The notes beneath the pieces are model-generated. The model saw only the letters and a program-made list of their open reading frames with translations. It had not been told where the DNA came from and ran no database searches. Positions 14,888-25,657 of a stretch of DNA of 64,000 bases are shown here, piece by piece. The position numbers and the translations under genes were made by a program. This DNA comes from Pholiota molesta. Taxonomy: Eukaryota; Basidiomycota; Agaricomycetes; Agaricales; Strophariaceae. How positions within the stretch are numbered: position 1 is the first letter of the stretch; the number at the start of each line of letters is the position of its first letter. The stretch covers positions 558,001-622,000 of the forward strand of contig JACGCK010000009.1 in NCBI GenBank assembly GCA_014925825.1, in the 5' to 3' direction.

Positions 14888-15613
14888 ATGTCGACGCATC
14901 CACGAAATGCCACACCTTCTTGGCCATCGTTGTACAACCCCGCAATGGAGATTCTGAATATTGAGCACCACAGGCCGGTTCAGCCAGGAGGAACCTATCT
15001 CTATAGTGTACAAGGTAGGAGGCCTCGTGTTTGCCTCTTGTCTTGCTGATTTCATTGTGGCTACAAAGATATTTTCAAATTTACGCTCTACTGGACTCTC
15101 GTTTTCTATACCCCCATCTTTCTCGTCTGTGGATTATATGCTTTCTGGAACTACGCCTTTCCACCTTCTCGCTTGGCTGCACCAGATACCAGGAATCGTC
15201 CAGAATCATACCAACTCACTCCGATGAATGTCGTCACCCCACCTATTCAGCCAGTGATACCTCCCAAACCACATGAGCGTAGATCGCGCGTTGCCTTCGC
15301 CTTGATCGTCTTGCTGACGTTTCTTACGCTAAGCGTCGCTGGAGCCGTCATTGGCTCCGCAATCATGGGGTCTGTTGCTGCTGGACTGTACAAAGCGGGC
15401 AATTTTCATATGTCGACGTAGGTGGCGGTTTCTCTGTCTCGCTCCAGTGGCTATTGAAGGCTGATATGAATCCAAATAGTTGGATACCTTTTCTGCTTGC
15501 GGTGATGCAAGTTGTTATTGGATTGCTTAGGTACGCGATCTCTGGACTAGTGCTTTTGCAAGCGGCTCACAATCGCACGTAGCCTCTGGCCATCCATCGT
15601 TGAAATCATCTGA
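14888..15613 (+). CDS. Small three-helix membrane protein, TMEM170-like
   Basis: Predicted 185-residue protein in four exons: 14888-15014, 15069-15417, 15480-15530 and 15583-15613. Three strongly hydrophobic segments are visible: residues about 43-72 ([20 protein letters not shown]), about 107-140 ([20 protein letters not shown]) and about 160-185. A hydrophilic, proline-rich loop of about 35 residues lies between helices one and two. Spacing of the helices and the small-residue pattern [16 protein letters not shown] in the second helix resemble the TMEM170 family, which shapes ER and nuclear-envelope membranes in animals. That family assignment is from memory of the pattern only; the protein could be another small integral membrane family. 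Confidence 0.7.
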
Positions 15614-16814
15614 TTGCATCACATGTATCGACTTTTCTATAATGTGAATAAACAAGGGTTATTGCTCACAAATGTGCTATTGGATTCCACCGTGGACCTC
15701 TCATTCGCAGTGAAACTTGAAGTGCGTTTCCTAAGGGTTCTAGGCTTTCGAGCATCAGTAAACAACGATTGAAGATTGCACCCATAAGCTATCTCATAAA
15801 ACATATCAATGTCTCTTTTCGTCGACGGAGGTGGTCGAAAATCTTCATAAATAATTTTTGGTAAAGAATCATGCACATGTTTTTTGACAGAACTCTAATC
15901 ATCGATCTCACTGAACTTAGTTTTTTCTTGTCCGCATTTCCTTTCAAGTCCCAAGATCTCAAGTCAATCATGCTTTCAAGATCTGAGATATTGCCTGATG
16001 ATTGCAGGAAAAATTAGCAGTCAGACTAAGATGGATGGAGGTACTCCAGTATAGAGGACAGAACCGAGATAGAAACGATGGTCTCGGTCAAATACTTTTC
16101 AACGACTTCACTAGTAAACGACTGAGACCTAAGCAGAACGACCAACAACTTATAAAGGTACATTTGGGGTACACAAAGTAAAAACTGTCACTTATTTTCC
16201 GAGCTCAACGAATATCGCTCACCGAAGTAATAAAAAATAAAATCAAAAGAGGCATCTACAAGTCGGAAATAGCAGATAGACCAACTCACAGGACACATGC
16301 AATTGGGCTTCAAGTGGCAGCACAGCACCCGATATCTTTGATGCTTGCACAGTCACTGCAGGTGAAAAAACGAATTTGTTATAGCGGTGCACGCAAGAGG
16401 CTACATATAGACAAGCACATCGCAAAGGCTGTTTACTTTGTTACTCGCGAAGGCAGGCGGAAATTGGGATCGACGGCGGCCGCGCGAGGGCGGGTCCAGA
16501 CCGTCCAATCCAGAGAAGCGGTCAAGAAGCGGTACAGTAGTGGCGCTGCATTATCATTGGGTGGACCCTGTACGTCGGCGCAGGTGGTCAAAGGTGGTTG
16601 ATTGGTCTCCGTAGAGCCACATGATTCTGAATGGAGGCAGTCACCCCAAATCCAATCCCGACTAAGGACTTCGCGGAAACGCCTAAATGCACGGCGATGA
16701 CGGGGTTTCGGGGTGCGAGGGAATGCTATGTATCGGCAAGCCAAAAGCTAGCCCGCCGGTTGCGTTTGTACCGTCGACGTCATCATGCTGGGTGTCGAAC
16801 GAAGAATGCAGGGC
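15614..16814. other. 1.2-kb region between convergent genes
   Basis: It holds the 3' flanks of the membrane-protein gene and the EngB gene. A 103-codon open frame on the minus strand (16744-16433) sits in a GC-richer patch but shows no recognisable domain, so I do not call it a gene. Confidence 0.5.
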
Positions 16815-17817
16815 TTAGCGAAAGCCACATGCATTGGCAATGCTCCCGCGGAGCGCGTCCAATCCGAAAGGGGGGTTCATTTCAGCGCTTGTAATAAGTG
16901 GCGGGAGGCAGAGCGGGGCTGCTTCGAATATTTCGCTGCGCATCTTCTCGATAGCTGCGCGGGTGTCGTTGATGGGCAGGATGTCGACTTTGGTGATCAC
17001 GGCTTGGAGGGTAAAGCGCTGGGTGCCGCGGTCGGTAAGCATGTTTTCCGAAAGGTGAGAGAGCATTTGCGTGTCGAATTTGTTTAGGCCATGTTTTGCG
17101 TTGAAGAGAATGTAGACGCGTTTCAATCTAGAAGAAAAGGTAAGCTCCTGGAAAAGTTCTTCAGAGCATAGTCTAGAACATACTCCTCTCGGTTTTGGAT
17201 ATAGTGGTCGAATAGCGCGCCCCATTCGGGCCTGCCACGAGCACCGTATCCAGGCGCGTCTACAAGGAAGAGTTTAGGTGGGTCGTTGCCAATGGCATAG
17301 AAGTTCAGGGCTTTTGTATGACCCTTCATATACACGCAAGTGAGTATACTAAGTGTTCAAGGGGTCCTGCCATGTCACGTACCGCTTTCTTACTCGTACT
17401 CAGCAAGTTCGTCCTTCTCAGCACGGCATTCAACAAAGTGGATTTTCCGGCATTTGCTCTACCTAATTCGAGGTTGGTCAATCCACGCGTTGTCAAGCTT
17501 GAGAAGTAAAGGCCTAACCTGTCACTATGATCTGGTATGCGTCAGTAAGAGAAAATCTCCTGGGGTTTGTCCCAACGCACCTCTGGTACGCCTGACGATT
17601 TAGGAATTGAAGGAATCTGTTTGGCAGCCGCAAAGAAAGACGCAGAGTGGGATTCCTTCCAGACGTCCTTTGCAGTTGTCGAATAAGGATGGCGACAAGC
17701 ATTAGCAATAGAAACGACGCGTTTCACCCGTGATGCTGTCACCATGATCCTCCTCCCAAGAAATACAAGTTGTGCGTGATATTTTTGCTGAAGGTTGCCA
17801 GCGTGTGATATGGTCAA
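16815..17817 (-). CDS. EngB/YihA-type mitochondrial GTPase (Mrx8-like)
   Basis: Predicted 260-residue protein in five exons on the minus strand: 17817-17581, 17531-17519, 17462-17383, 17323-17184 and 17127-16815. The P-loop is GRANAGKSTLLNAV (G1). The switch region contains GHTKALNFY. G3 is DAPGYGARGRPEWG and G4 is TKVD (in AVITKVDILP). The order matches the EngB family, which in bacteria assembles the large ribosomal subunit. The yeast relative Mrx8 acts on mitochondrial translation. The N-terminus is basic and poor in acids, as in a mitochondrial presequence. An internal ATG at 17745 is an alternative start. The second exon is only 13 bp, yet it supplies the IIVTG that leads into the P-loop, so it is well supported by frame and family. 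Confidence 0.85.
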
Positions 17818-18370
17818 GACTTGTGGCTGATTGATCGAGGGTTCTGGGTGTGGGTCAACGAATGGCGCCGGTGAGTTCTGTCTGGGGTTAGCTGGGGTTA
17901 GAAGTGTATAACTTCGCTGTGCAGCGAGTGGCCTTGAAGCTTGAAGTTAAGAAGATGAAGGCGTCGACTCGAGCGACGAGCGGAAAAGTTGGAAGCGCGT
18001 CTCAAAATATAGCGGTCACGTGTAAACCGAGAGTGCTAAAATTAGTGCTGAACTCAAGTGCTGCACTTCAAGCTTCAGAAGCTTCACGCCCGTCGCGGTC
18101 GCTTAGACCGACCGCTTAAATATATCATCTTTAGGAAGAGTTTCCTTTCCATTGCATGGTTTGGATGATCGTCTATTGACAAGCTCTCTTGTATTCCACG
18201 AAAGGAGCTGTGCTTTCTGAATCCTACTCGCCTGCTTCTTGCCTGCTACTCCAACTAAAATCTATTGACAGGTTTGTTTGAATATAAGAGTGTAGCCCAA
18301 CGCATCATGGGCATGAGAATTAAGATTTTTTCCTTTCAAAAAAATGGATTAAATAAATTATACAACACGT
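17818..18370. promoter_or_regulatory. EngB promoter and Arp9 3' flank
   Basis: No gene seen. It contains TCACGTG at 18016-18022, about 200 bp upstream of the EngB start. It also has a GGGGTTAGCTGGGGTTAG direct repeat near 17884 and two CTTGAAGCTT/CTTCAAGCTT elements near 17932 and 18067. The latter includes AGAAGCTTCA, which fits a minimal heat-shock element (nGAAnnTTCn). Function is inferred. Confidence 0.4.
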
Positions 18371-20114
18371 TCACAATAAAGACGGCGTCATCTCTATGAT
18401 TGAGTGAGGGCCCTTGTACGAGTAATCGGCCTTCGAAACAAAATTTTTGCCATTAATGTCGCTGAAGATAATCTGTGAAACTAGATTAGCATGAATCCAG
18501 ATGTGGAAAATCAAGCGAACGCACCTTCGCCGTAATACTCGAGCCAAGGAAGGCAGCATAGCCGTTTCCTGTTTCGCGATACTCAGCGTAATAATCGGGC
18601 ACAGACAAAACGCGGATCGCGCGCGGTTGCAGCTCCGTCACCAACTCGGGATTCGAGATGTACGGCGCCAAGCGTGATTGGAGTGCTACACCAATGCCTA
18701 TCGATGTGTTAGCTTTAGAGGAACGCGAGCGAAAAGCAGATACACACCTCTTACGTGTCTTGTGATATCACCCGTTACTAACAGGCCTTGCCAGATGTAC
18801 TGGCGTTGGTCCACCTCCGTTTGGTTTACTACACTACCCACGACCTCTTGGATAGGCAACGGCTTTTCCGCCTCTGGGTTCAACGCGCCTGTTCCGGGCA
18901 GGCCTTCCAGCAACGATGGGTCGAAGAGGGGTTCGCAGAAGCGATGGCGCTCCTTGCCAATCGTCAGCGAATGCTCGCGGAACTGAACCGTTATAAGGTC
19001 CATGGCTTCGATCTCGCGCGCACGCGCCTGCTCAGCGACGGTGGCCTTCGCATTGACCTTCTTCTTCATCCCGCTCTCGATAACGGCGCGCTCCTTGCCC
19101 GCGACGACGATGGCAGCGATGTCGGTCACCCCCTCGTCTTCCAGCAGCGCCGTCTCGCCGTCCGACGGGACCTTGATGTTGCCCTCCTGCCACAGCTGCT
19201 TCACCAGCTCCAAAAGGGTGGCGTGCAGCGTCTGCGGGTCGAGGGGGCTGCTCGGGGGCGACAGCGCGTTCATGATGGACTGGTTCGCGCGCAGGAGGTA
19301 CGCGACGTAGTTCTGGCAGTGGCGGATGCCCAGCGCGACCTGCGTGCGGGCGGGGTGGAGGATGAAGCCGTCGTAGATCGGCGTGATGTCCGTGACCTCG
19401 TCGCCGATGTCCACGACGACGCCGCTCAGGCTGTTCGCGGCGTAGAGCTGGGCTATGGGCCGCTCGAGGATGGCGAAGCCGGCGACGTTGAAGCGCTCGA
19501 AGAAGACCTGGCATATGCGCTCGTAGGTGTCGCGCGCCAGCCCCGGGGTGATGGAGAAGAGGATGGGGGATTCGTTTTGCACGCGCCGGCGCTGGAGGCG
19601 GTTGAAGAGGATGTATTTCCTGGGAAGGGTGGTGCTGTTGGGTCAAGGGTGCGCTTTTATGCACATGGTGGAAACGCACCAGATGGCCTCGGCCTGTGTC
19701 CAATCACTGACATCACCATCCGCAAATGGCCAAGAGATCATTAGATCCTGCCCATTTGCCAGTGCCTCATCTAACACGGAGCCAACTAGATAGTCGTTTA
19801 CACCGGCTGTTGGAACGGCCGTTTGGGGGAATGAAGACGTCGCGCGGCTCGTCGAAGCTAGTGGTTCTTCTGGCACGTTCAAACCATTCGAAGCGGAATC
19901 TTGAAGAACATTTCGTCGCAGTCCAACGCGAGCAGGTATTTCCTAAATAACGCCACGGCAGAGGAACATTGAGGCGCCCGAGCTTGGGAGACAAAGTCAG
20001 AAAAAAAACACATACTATTGTTGGAGTTTTGAGGAGATCATGTAGGCCAAGACCTGCGCGAACGGTGGTACGTCCGATCTCGAGAATGATAACGTTCGAG
20101 TCGCGGATAGACAT
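18371..20114 (-). CDS. ARP9: Actin-related protein Arp9 (SWI/SNF and RSC remodeller subunit)
   Basis: Predicted 502-residue protein in five exons: 20114-20016, 19942-19680, 19619-18748, 18697-18525 and 18472-18371. The actin fold is visible from the N-terminus (RDSNVIILEIGRTTVRAG) through RVQNESPILFSITPGLARD, the second phosphate-loop region VVVDIGDEVTDITPIYDG, and the C-terminal segment IGVALQSRLAPYIS. The N-terminal phosphate loop departs from actin's DNGSG, as expected for Arp9. A charged insert (about residues 240-330) rich in Lys, Ala and Glu interrupts the fold. In yeasts Arp9 pairs with Arp7 on the HSA helix of the SWI/SNF and RSC ATPases. It shares a 212-bp divergent promoter with ERG7. 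Exon 3 is strikingly GC-rich, which creates long spurious antisense frames. Confidence 0.8.
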
Positions 20115-20326
20115 CGCTGCAGCGGAACGTTCAAGAGGCTGAAGAGCGCTAAAGACAAGAGCAGTCAGTGGTGCGCTCTGGTTAGGGTTTGTAAGGGTTT
20201 GTATTACCTTTTGGGTCAAGCCAAGGTCAAGCAAATCTATTTATGCTCCTAAACCGAAATCGTATGATCTCACTACGACTTAAAGCCTGAACCCAGGTTC
20301 TACCCACTCTCTCTCTCTTTGACATT
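20115..20326. promoter_or_regulatory. Bidirectional Arp9 / ERG7 promoter
   Basis: Only 212 bp separate the two divergent start codons. A CT-rich tract (CTCTCTCTCTTT near 20310) lies just before the ERG7 ATG, as is common in fungal core promoters. A GGGTTTGTAAGGGTTTGT direct repeat lies near 20185. No clear TATA box. Confidence 0.5.
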
Positions 20327-23300
20327 ATGTGGGGCCCACTCGATATTCCGGCGACGCCTGAAAAGAGCTTCACAGATTACTCGCGCTGGCGGCTTCTCGT
20401 GAACGACGGTGGACGACACACATGGCATTACCTCCGCACCGACGAGGAGCTCGAGAAGTGGCCACAGAACGAGGTGGATCGGTTTTGGCTCGGGCTAAAG
20501 ACTGTAAGGTTCTCCCTATGACATGCAACGCGTGCGCGTTTGATTGAACTTGCATCGTGTTATGTAGACTATGCCGGACCTGCCTCCTGCTAAAGACCCC
20601 CTCGACGCCGCGCGCAATGGGTATAAATTCTACAAGGAGATTCAATCCCATGACGGACATTGGGCGGGCGAATACGGCGGCCCTATGTTCTTGATACCTG
20701 GCCTGGTCATCGGTTCTTATGTGACTGGCATGACTTTTAAGCACGAGGAACGACTGGAGTTGATTCGCTACATCATGAACCGCGCAAATCCTGAAGACGG
20801 AGGCTGGGGAATGTGAGTACATTGCTTCCTGTTAACGTGTTGTACTTTCACTATGTTTCAACGTTGCTTCATGTCGCGCTTTGGCGTTTACATTCCACTA
20901 TTTTCACCTATATTCGCTCATTCTCTATAACTGTTCCTATTCAACTAAAATGCTGAATCTGTGCATTTTTCTTTTGCAGCCACGTAGAAGGCCATTCAAC
21001 GGTATTTGGTACCGCACTAAACTACACCGCACTCCGTCTTCTTGGAATGGATAAAGAGCACCCTGTCTGCGTAAAGGCTCGAGGAAAACTCCACAAACTT
21101 GGTAATTCAACTGCCCGCATATTTTATTTCATCTGTTACTGAAGCTTCTCAATAATAGGCGGTGCTACATCTATTCCTGCGTGGGGAAAATTCTATCTAT
21201 CTTGTCTGAACGTGTATGACTGGGCTGGTAATAACCCAGTACCTGCTGAGCTATGGTAAGGCGCTTCAAACATATTTCTCATTTATGGCAGCTGATTCAT
21301 TCTAACAACCATTAGGCTTCTCCCAGAATGGGTCCCATTTCATCCAAGTAAATGGTGGATCCACTGCCGCAATGTATATATCCCTATGAGCTTTCTATAT
21401 GGCCGAAGATTCAAAATGGAGGAGAACGACCTCATCCTCTCACTGCGCGAGGTACCCCTAGCAATCAATTGCATGACTTCGCAATTTAATTGATCCTAAC
21501 AGGAACTATACCCCGAAAACTATTATTCCATCGACTGGCCGGCCCAGCGAAACAACATCAACAAAGCCGACGAATACGCACCCCACACGCGCCTCCTCGA
21601 CACCCTCAACCTCGCGCTCTCCACGTACGAAAGCTGCTCCTTCCCCCCCTTCCGGCGCGCGGCCCTCGCGCGCGCCTACGAGCTCATCGTCATGGAGGAC
21701 GAGAACACGGCGTACCAGACGCTCGCGCCCGTGTCGAAGATGTTCAACCTGATGGCGCGCGTGTGCGCGGAGGGGCGCGAGAGCGCGGCGTGGAAGCTGC
21801 ACGCGGCGAAGCGCGCGGACTTCATGTGGATGGGCGCGGAGGGGATGATGATGTGCGGCACGAACGGGAGCCAGCTGTGGGACACGGGGTTCATCACGCA
21901 GGCGCTCGTGGAGACGGGCCTGGCGCGCGAGCCGGAGAATAGGGAGAGCCTGGTGAAGGCGCTGGAGTGGCTGGACCAGGCGCAGATCAGGAGCAATCCG
22001 AAGCATTTTGAGAAGGCGTATCGGCATGCGACGAAGGGCGCTTGGGGATTTAGGTATTTGGCTATTCATGATTTTTATTCTGTTTGGTTCTGACGATATA
22101 TCTGTGCAGTACCACGGAGCAGGGATACACTGTCAGCGATTGCACGGGTGAAGGCCTGAAGTCGAGCATGTACCTGCAATTCGATCTTGAGTAAGTGCAC
22201 AGTTCCAGCCGCTAGTCATTGCCTAATTGCATCGTCGAAGCTTCACCCCCAACCTCATATCGAAAGAGCGTATGTGCGATGCCGTTGACGTGTTGCTCTC
22301 CTTCCAAAATCCCAACGGCGGTATCGCGAGCTACGAGCTCGTCCGCGGGCCTAAGTGGCTTGAATGGCTGAACCCCGCCGAGGTTTTCGGTGCGCATCTC
22401 CGCTTCCAATAATTTATCGGAATGCGGTGCTCATCCAGGGATTGAATACTCTCTAGGAAAAATCATGATCGATTACTGCTACCCAGAATGCACAACCTCG
22501 GTCATTACCGCTCTCGCCATCTTCCGCAAGCACTACCCTGACTATCGCGCCAAAGACATCGAGTAAGCCTTCTTGCTACCGCATTGTATCCCTGTCATCC
22601 TTGCTGAAATATATGCATCGCATTATAGCCGCACCATTAAAGCTGCCATTAACTACCTCCACGGCGAGCAAACACCCGAAGGCGGCTGGGTGGGCTCCTG
22701 GGGCATCTGCTTCACGTACGCGACGCAGTTCGCGCTGGAGAGCCTCTCCCTCGTCGGCGAGACGTACGAGACGAGCGCGTATTCGCGGCGGGCATGTGAG
22801 TTCCTCCTGCGCCATCAGAGGGCGGACGGCGGCTGGGGCGAGAGCTACAAGGTGCGTTCTTGGCCGGCGCGTCCGCGTTCTGTTTGTTTGTCGCTGTGCG
22901 CCGCCGCTGATTTTGTTATATTCCGTTTCGGTTCATGGGAGCAGTCGTGCGAGCAGACCGCGTGGGTCGAGCATGAGACCAGCCAGGTCGTGCAGACGTG
23001 CTGGGCGGCGATGGCGCTCATGTACGCCAAGTACCCCCACGCGGAGCCCATCGAGAAGGCCGTGCGGCTCGTCATGTCCCGCCAGAAACGCGTACGTCCA
23101 TAGCTCTCTTTCGTTCTCCGTTGTTCCCTCTCAAGCTAATACTGTGCTGGTTAGGATGGGTCGTGGCCGCAGGAGGCTATTGAGGGTGTGTTCAACAAGA
23201 CGTGCGCTATTGCGTATCCCAACTTCAAGTTCTCCTTCCCGATATGGATGTTGGGCAAGGCGCATTATTATTTGGCGGATCTCAAGGCAGCACGCGATGG

Positions 23301-23382
23301 CAAGGCGAATGGGTACTCGAATGGGAATGGCAAGGTGAATGGGCACTCGAATGGGAATGGATATTCGAATGGACGTCATTAA
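20327..23382 (+). CDS. ERG7: Lanosterol synthase (oxidosqualene cyclase)
   Basis: Predicted 753-residue protein in 12 exons: 20327-20503, 20568-20812, 20980-21101, 21159-21255, 21316-21451, 21503-22053, 22110-22190, 22241-22389, 22457-22562, 22629-22851, 22945-23091 and 23155-23382. It cyclises 2,3-oxidosqualene to lanosterol, the first sterol of the ergosterol pathway, on ER or lipid-droplet membranes. The catalytic acid motif VSDCTGE places the proton-donating Asp at about residue 453, close to its place in yeast Erg7. Several QW repeats are visible: [39 protein letters not shown] and DGSWPQ. Length fits the family. The C-terminus ends in an Asn-Gly-rich tail with [18 protein letters not shown] repeats, not known to be needed for activity. 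Exon 6 is very GC-rich compared with its neighbours. Confidence 0.95.
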
Positions 23383-23840
23383 AATCTAGCATACTTACTT
23401 GGGTTGTTGACTGCTTTCGTCGATATACATGCAGGAGGCTTGTTAGATCTGCTGTTTAGAAGTATATTATGATAATTTTATTGAAATTCGTACATCTATC
23501 TTTGAAAGAGTCGGAAGTGCTCGTTGTAGAGTGATACAGGCATTTGAGTTTATCGGTGAAATTTATTGCATGAAACACGGAGGTTTGAAGCTTTTAGGAC
23601 CGTTGATGAAGGCTACTTATTGAATTTTCACGGTCATGGAGCATTGACCAATTTCTCATTATTCTAGACTAAGATTTAAGGAACGACACTGCTTTCTCGA
23701 GTGGGTCTGGATTTATTAGTTGGGAGGGCAGCAATGGCAGGCAGGCGAAGGCATATCCCGATTTGGTAATAGCCTCACCCAGTGGGCTGAACAAAATACA
23801 TAATCCCGTCCGGGAGCTTCCAAATCCGTCACTACAGTTT
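23383..23840. other. ERG7 3' flank and U6 upstream region
   Basis: No protein gene. AT-rich 3' flank of ERG7, then about 100 bp that should contain the Pol III promoter of U6. The best TATA-like stretch is AAATACATAA near 23795, about 40 bp before the RNA start. Confidence 0.4.
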
Positions 23841-23864
23841 GTCCCCTTCGGGGTGACATACGAA

Positions 23865-23895
<31 letters not shown>

Positions 23896-23960
23896 GGCCC
23901 CTGCACAAGGATGACACGCTTTCCCGGAGTGGTAGATCTACGGATCTCAATATTTATTTT
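23841..23960 (+). ncRNA. U6: U6 spliceosomal snRNA
   Basis: The 5' stem-loop GTCCCCTTCGGGGTGAC is followed by a central block nearly identical to U6 of other eukaryotes. It includes the ACAGAGA box (GATACAGAGAAGATTAGC), the region that pairs with U4 and forms the catalytic internal stem-loop (GCATGGCCCCTGCACAAGG), and ATGACACGC. U6 pairs with the 5' splice site and forms the active centre of the spliceosome. The 3' end is uncertain: T-runs occur at 23957-23960 and 23964-23968. The segment after ACACGC is longer and less familiar than usual. I see no intron in the conserved core. Confidence 0.95.
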
Positions 23961-25258
23961 GTCTTTTTGCCCTATCTATCGTCTGCGTTGACTGTGAAAA
24001 TCCCCTAGAGTCTACAGCCACGGGCAAAGTCTTCTTCATTTTGAACTCCAGAGACGATGGCGGCTCTGGTCGAGGGGAAGCTACAGAAAGCGCTGGCGCA
24101 ATTTTAAATTGAAGTTCATTGAAGCATCTGTCCTCAATATTTTTCTTTCTTCCAAGTGTACTTAGATGCACTGTCATAGCGTAGCCAGCGCGAAACTGAT
24201 ATATATCTCAAGTAATTGTAGGCAGAGAGCACTCATACGCAGTTCACGTCGCCAATCGGAGAATTTATCCCAGTGGCAGTCGCTCATCAAGCAATCATGT
24301 TTAATCATATCCCGACAGCAATACATCTACGCAGGTCTTTTTCTCTTATTCTCAATTCTGCGCATTCCTGTGTATTCGGACGGATCTAGCTCGCTCAATG
24401 AGAATGTTCAATTTTTCGGCGCTGGTTCAACAGGCTTATCATTATTGAATTCTGGAAAGGCCAAATGCCATGAAAAATAATGCCAAAGTCATACTAGCCT
24501 ACTTCAGAAAATAAACAAAAAGGAAGATGTTATTGTTCAAGAGAACAATAAGAATTACTCTCGAGCACTAAGAAACAATAAGAACGCAAAGAAATGTGGG
24601 AGAAATACCTCAACCTGCGATAGAAGCGAAAGTGGAGGTAATGCGCTAGGAGTAAATCCACTCTGACTGCATAAGAATTTCCCCGCATTCAGAAACCATT
24701 ATAGCTTATGCAAAGCGCTGTAAGAGCGATACACAAGACTTGGTCGACGTTTGGGCAATGCAAGACGATGGCCGGAAAAGGGAACGGTGTTGTCTGCGTG
24801 GGACGACGATTTGGTGCGCGGCCGCAGCGTGTTTTGTGGCTTTCATCCATATGCGGTGATGCACTAGTATGGGCCTTCTTGGTCTTGTTCGGTCTTATCG
24901 CGTCCCGTGTATTCCTTGCTATTGTCCATACGCCATCAGCGCCTGGGGCTAATGCCGTACACACTGGAGCCTGCGTGTAATGAACAATGCTGGCCATCTT
25001 ATCATAGTTCCATAATCTCTCAACCCGGGAACAATGGCCTCCACATATATAAGCGCTGCCTATGTCGCCCAGATTCCATAGCATCACTTGCTTCTCCTGC
25101 AGAGTCTTCAGAGCTACTCCTAACACTCGGTCTCTTGTCATTCTTTCCAAGGACCTTTACGCCCACCACTCTCCGCTCGAACTCACTCAGGCTCGCTCTA
25201 CGGCCAGCGACATCTAATCCAACCGCTTTCACGCCCACACTTGACCATCATCATCATC
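23961..25258. other. 1.3-kb gene-less stretch
   Basis: No convincing gene. A 153-codon open frame on the minus strand (25150-24689) has no recognisable domain and overlaps the promoter of the next gene. A-rich sequence (24480-24620) contains AACAATAAGAA-type direct repeats. Confidence 0.5.
25046..25052 (+). promoter_or_regulatory. TATA-box candidate for the gene at 25259
   Basis: TATATAA lies in CACATATATAAGCGC, about 210 bp upstream of the start codon. The distance implies a long leader, so the assignment is tentative. Confidence 0.35.
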
Positions 25259-25657
25259 ATGTCTTTTGCCGATGGAAGCTTCGCTGTCGCCCTCGTCAAG
25301 AACCGCGTCATGGTTGTCCAAGGTAAACACACCCTTCCCACCTCACCCCACCCAATCGCTAACCCCTCCTCTCTCCCAGCCACGCGCACCCACGCCAAAC
25401 GCGAGAAATACCTCGACGTCACCACCTACGCGCCCTTCGCGCCCGGCGTCTTCCTCGCCGCCGACGTCCCCTGCGCGCGCATCGCCTCGGGCGACCTGCT
25501 CACCGTGCTGCCCGCCCCGTCGGAGGAGCACCACCGCCGCCTGAGCCAGGGCATGCTCGAGCTGCCGCAGAAGGACTACTCGCGCTACGTCGAGGCCAGC
25601 TTGCACCACCAGAAGCGCTACGAGACGATGTGGAATGCGTTGACTGCGAGGCATTGA
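25259..25657 (+). CDS. Small protein of unknown function (113 aa)
   Basis: Two exons, 25259-25322 and 25380-25657. The 57-bp intron (25323-25379) has GT-AG ends and a C-rich 3' part. Because it is a multiple of three without a stop, an unspliced 132-residue form is also possible. The protein begins MSFADGSFAVALVKNRVMVV and ends with a charged, His-rich helix (YVEASLHHQKRYETMW). There is no signal peptide or membrane helix. Exon 2 is very GC-rich with strong third-position bias, which supports real coding. I do not recognise the family. Confidence 0.65.
   Translation: MSFADGSFAVALVKNRVMVVQGKHTLPTSPHPIANPSSLPATRTHAKREKYLDVTTYAPFAPGVFLAADVPCARIASGDLLTVLPAPSEEHHRRLSQGMLELPQKDYSRYVEASLHHQKRYETMWNALTARH

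Noticed and set aside
16433..16744. 103-codon minus-strand frame as a small gene
   Set aside because: No recognisable family or splice context; the GC-rich patch explains the open frame.
18788..19744. 318-codon open frame on the plus strand
   Set aside because: It is antisense to Arp9 exon 3 in a very GC-rich patch. The translation is Arg/Ala/Val-rich with no domain, as expected from GC bias.
21490..22069. Open frames of 150 and 187 codons overlapping ERG7 exon 6
   Set aside because: They are shadows of the lanosterol synthase frame, which carries the conserved motifs. Composition is Arg/Ala-rich.
24689..25150. 153-codon open frame on the minus strand
   Set aside because: No domain, no intron logic, and it lies over the likely promoter and TATA box of the gene at 25259.
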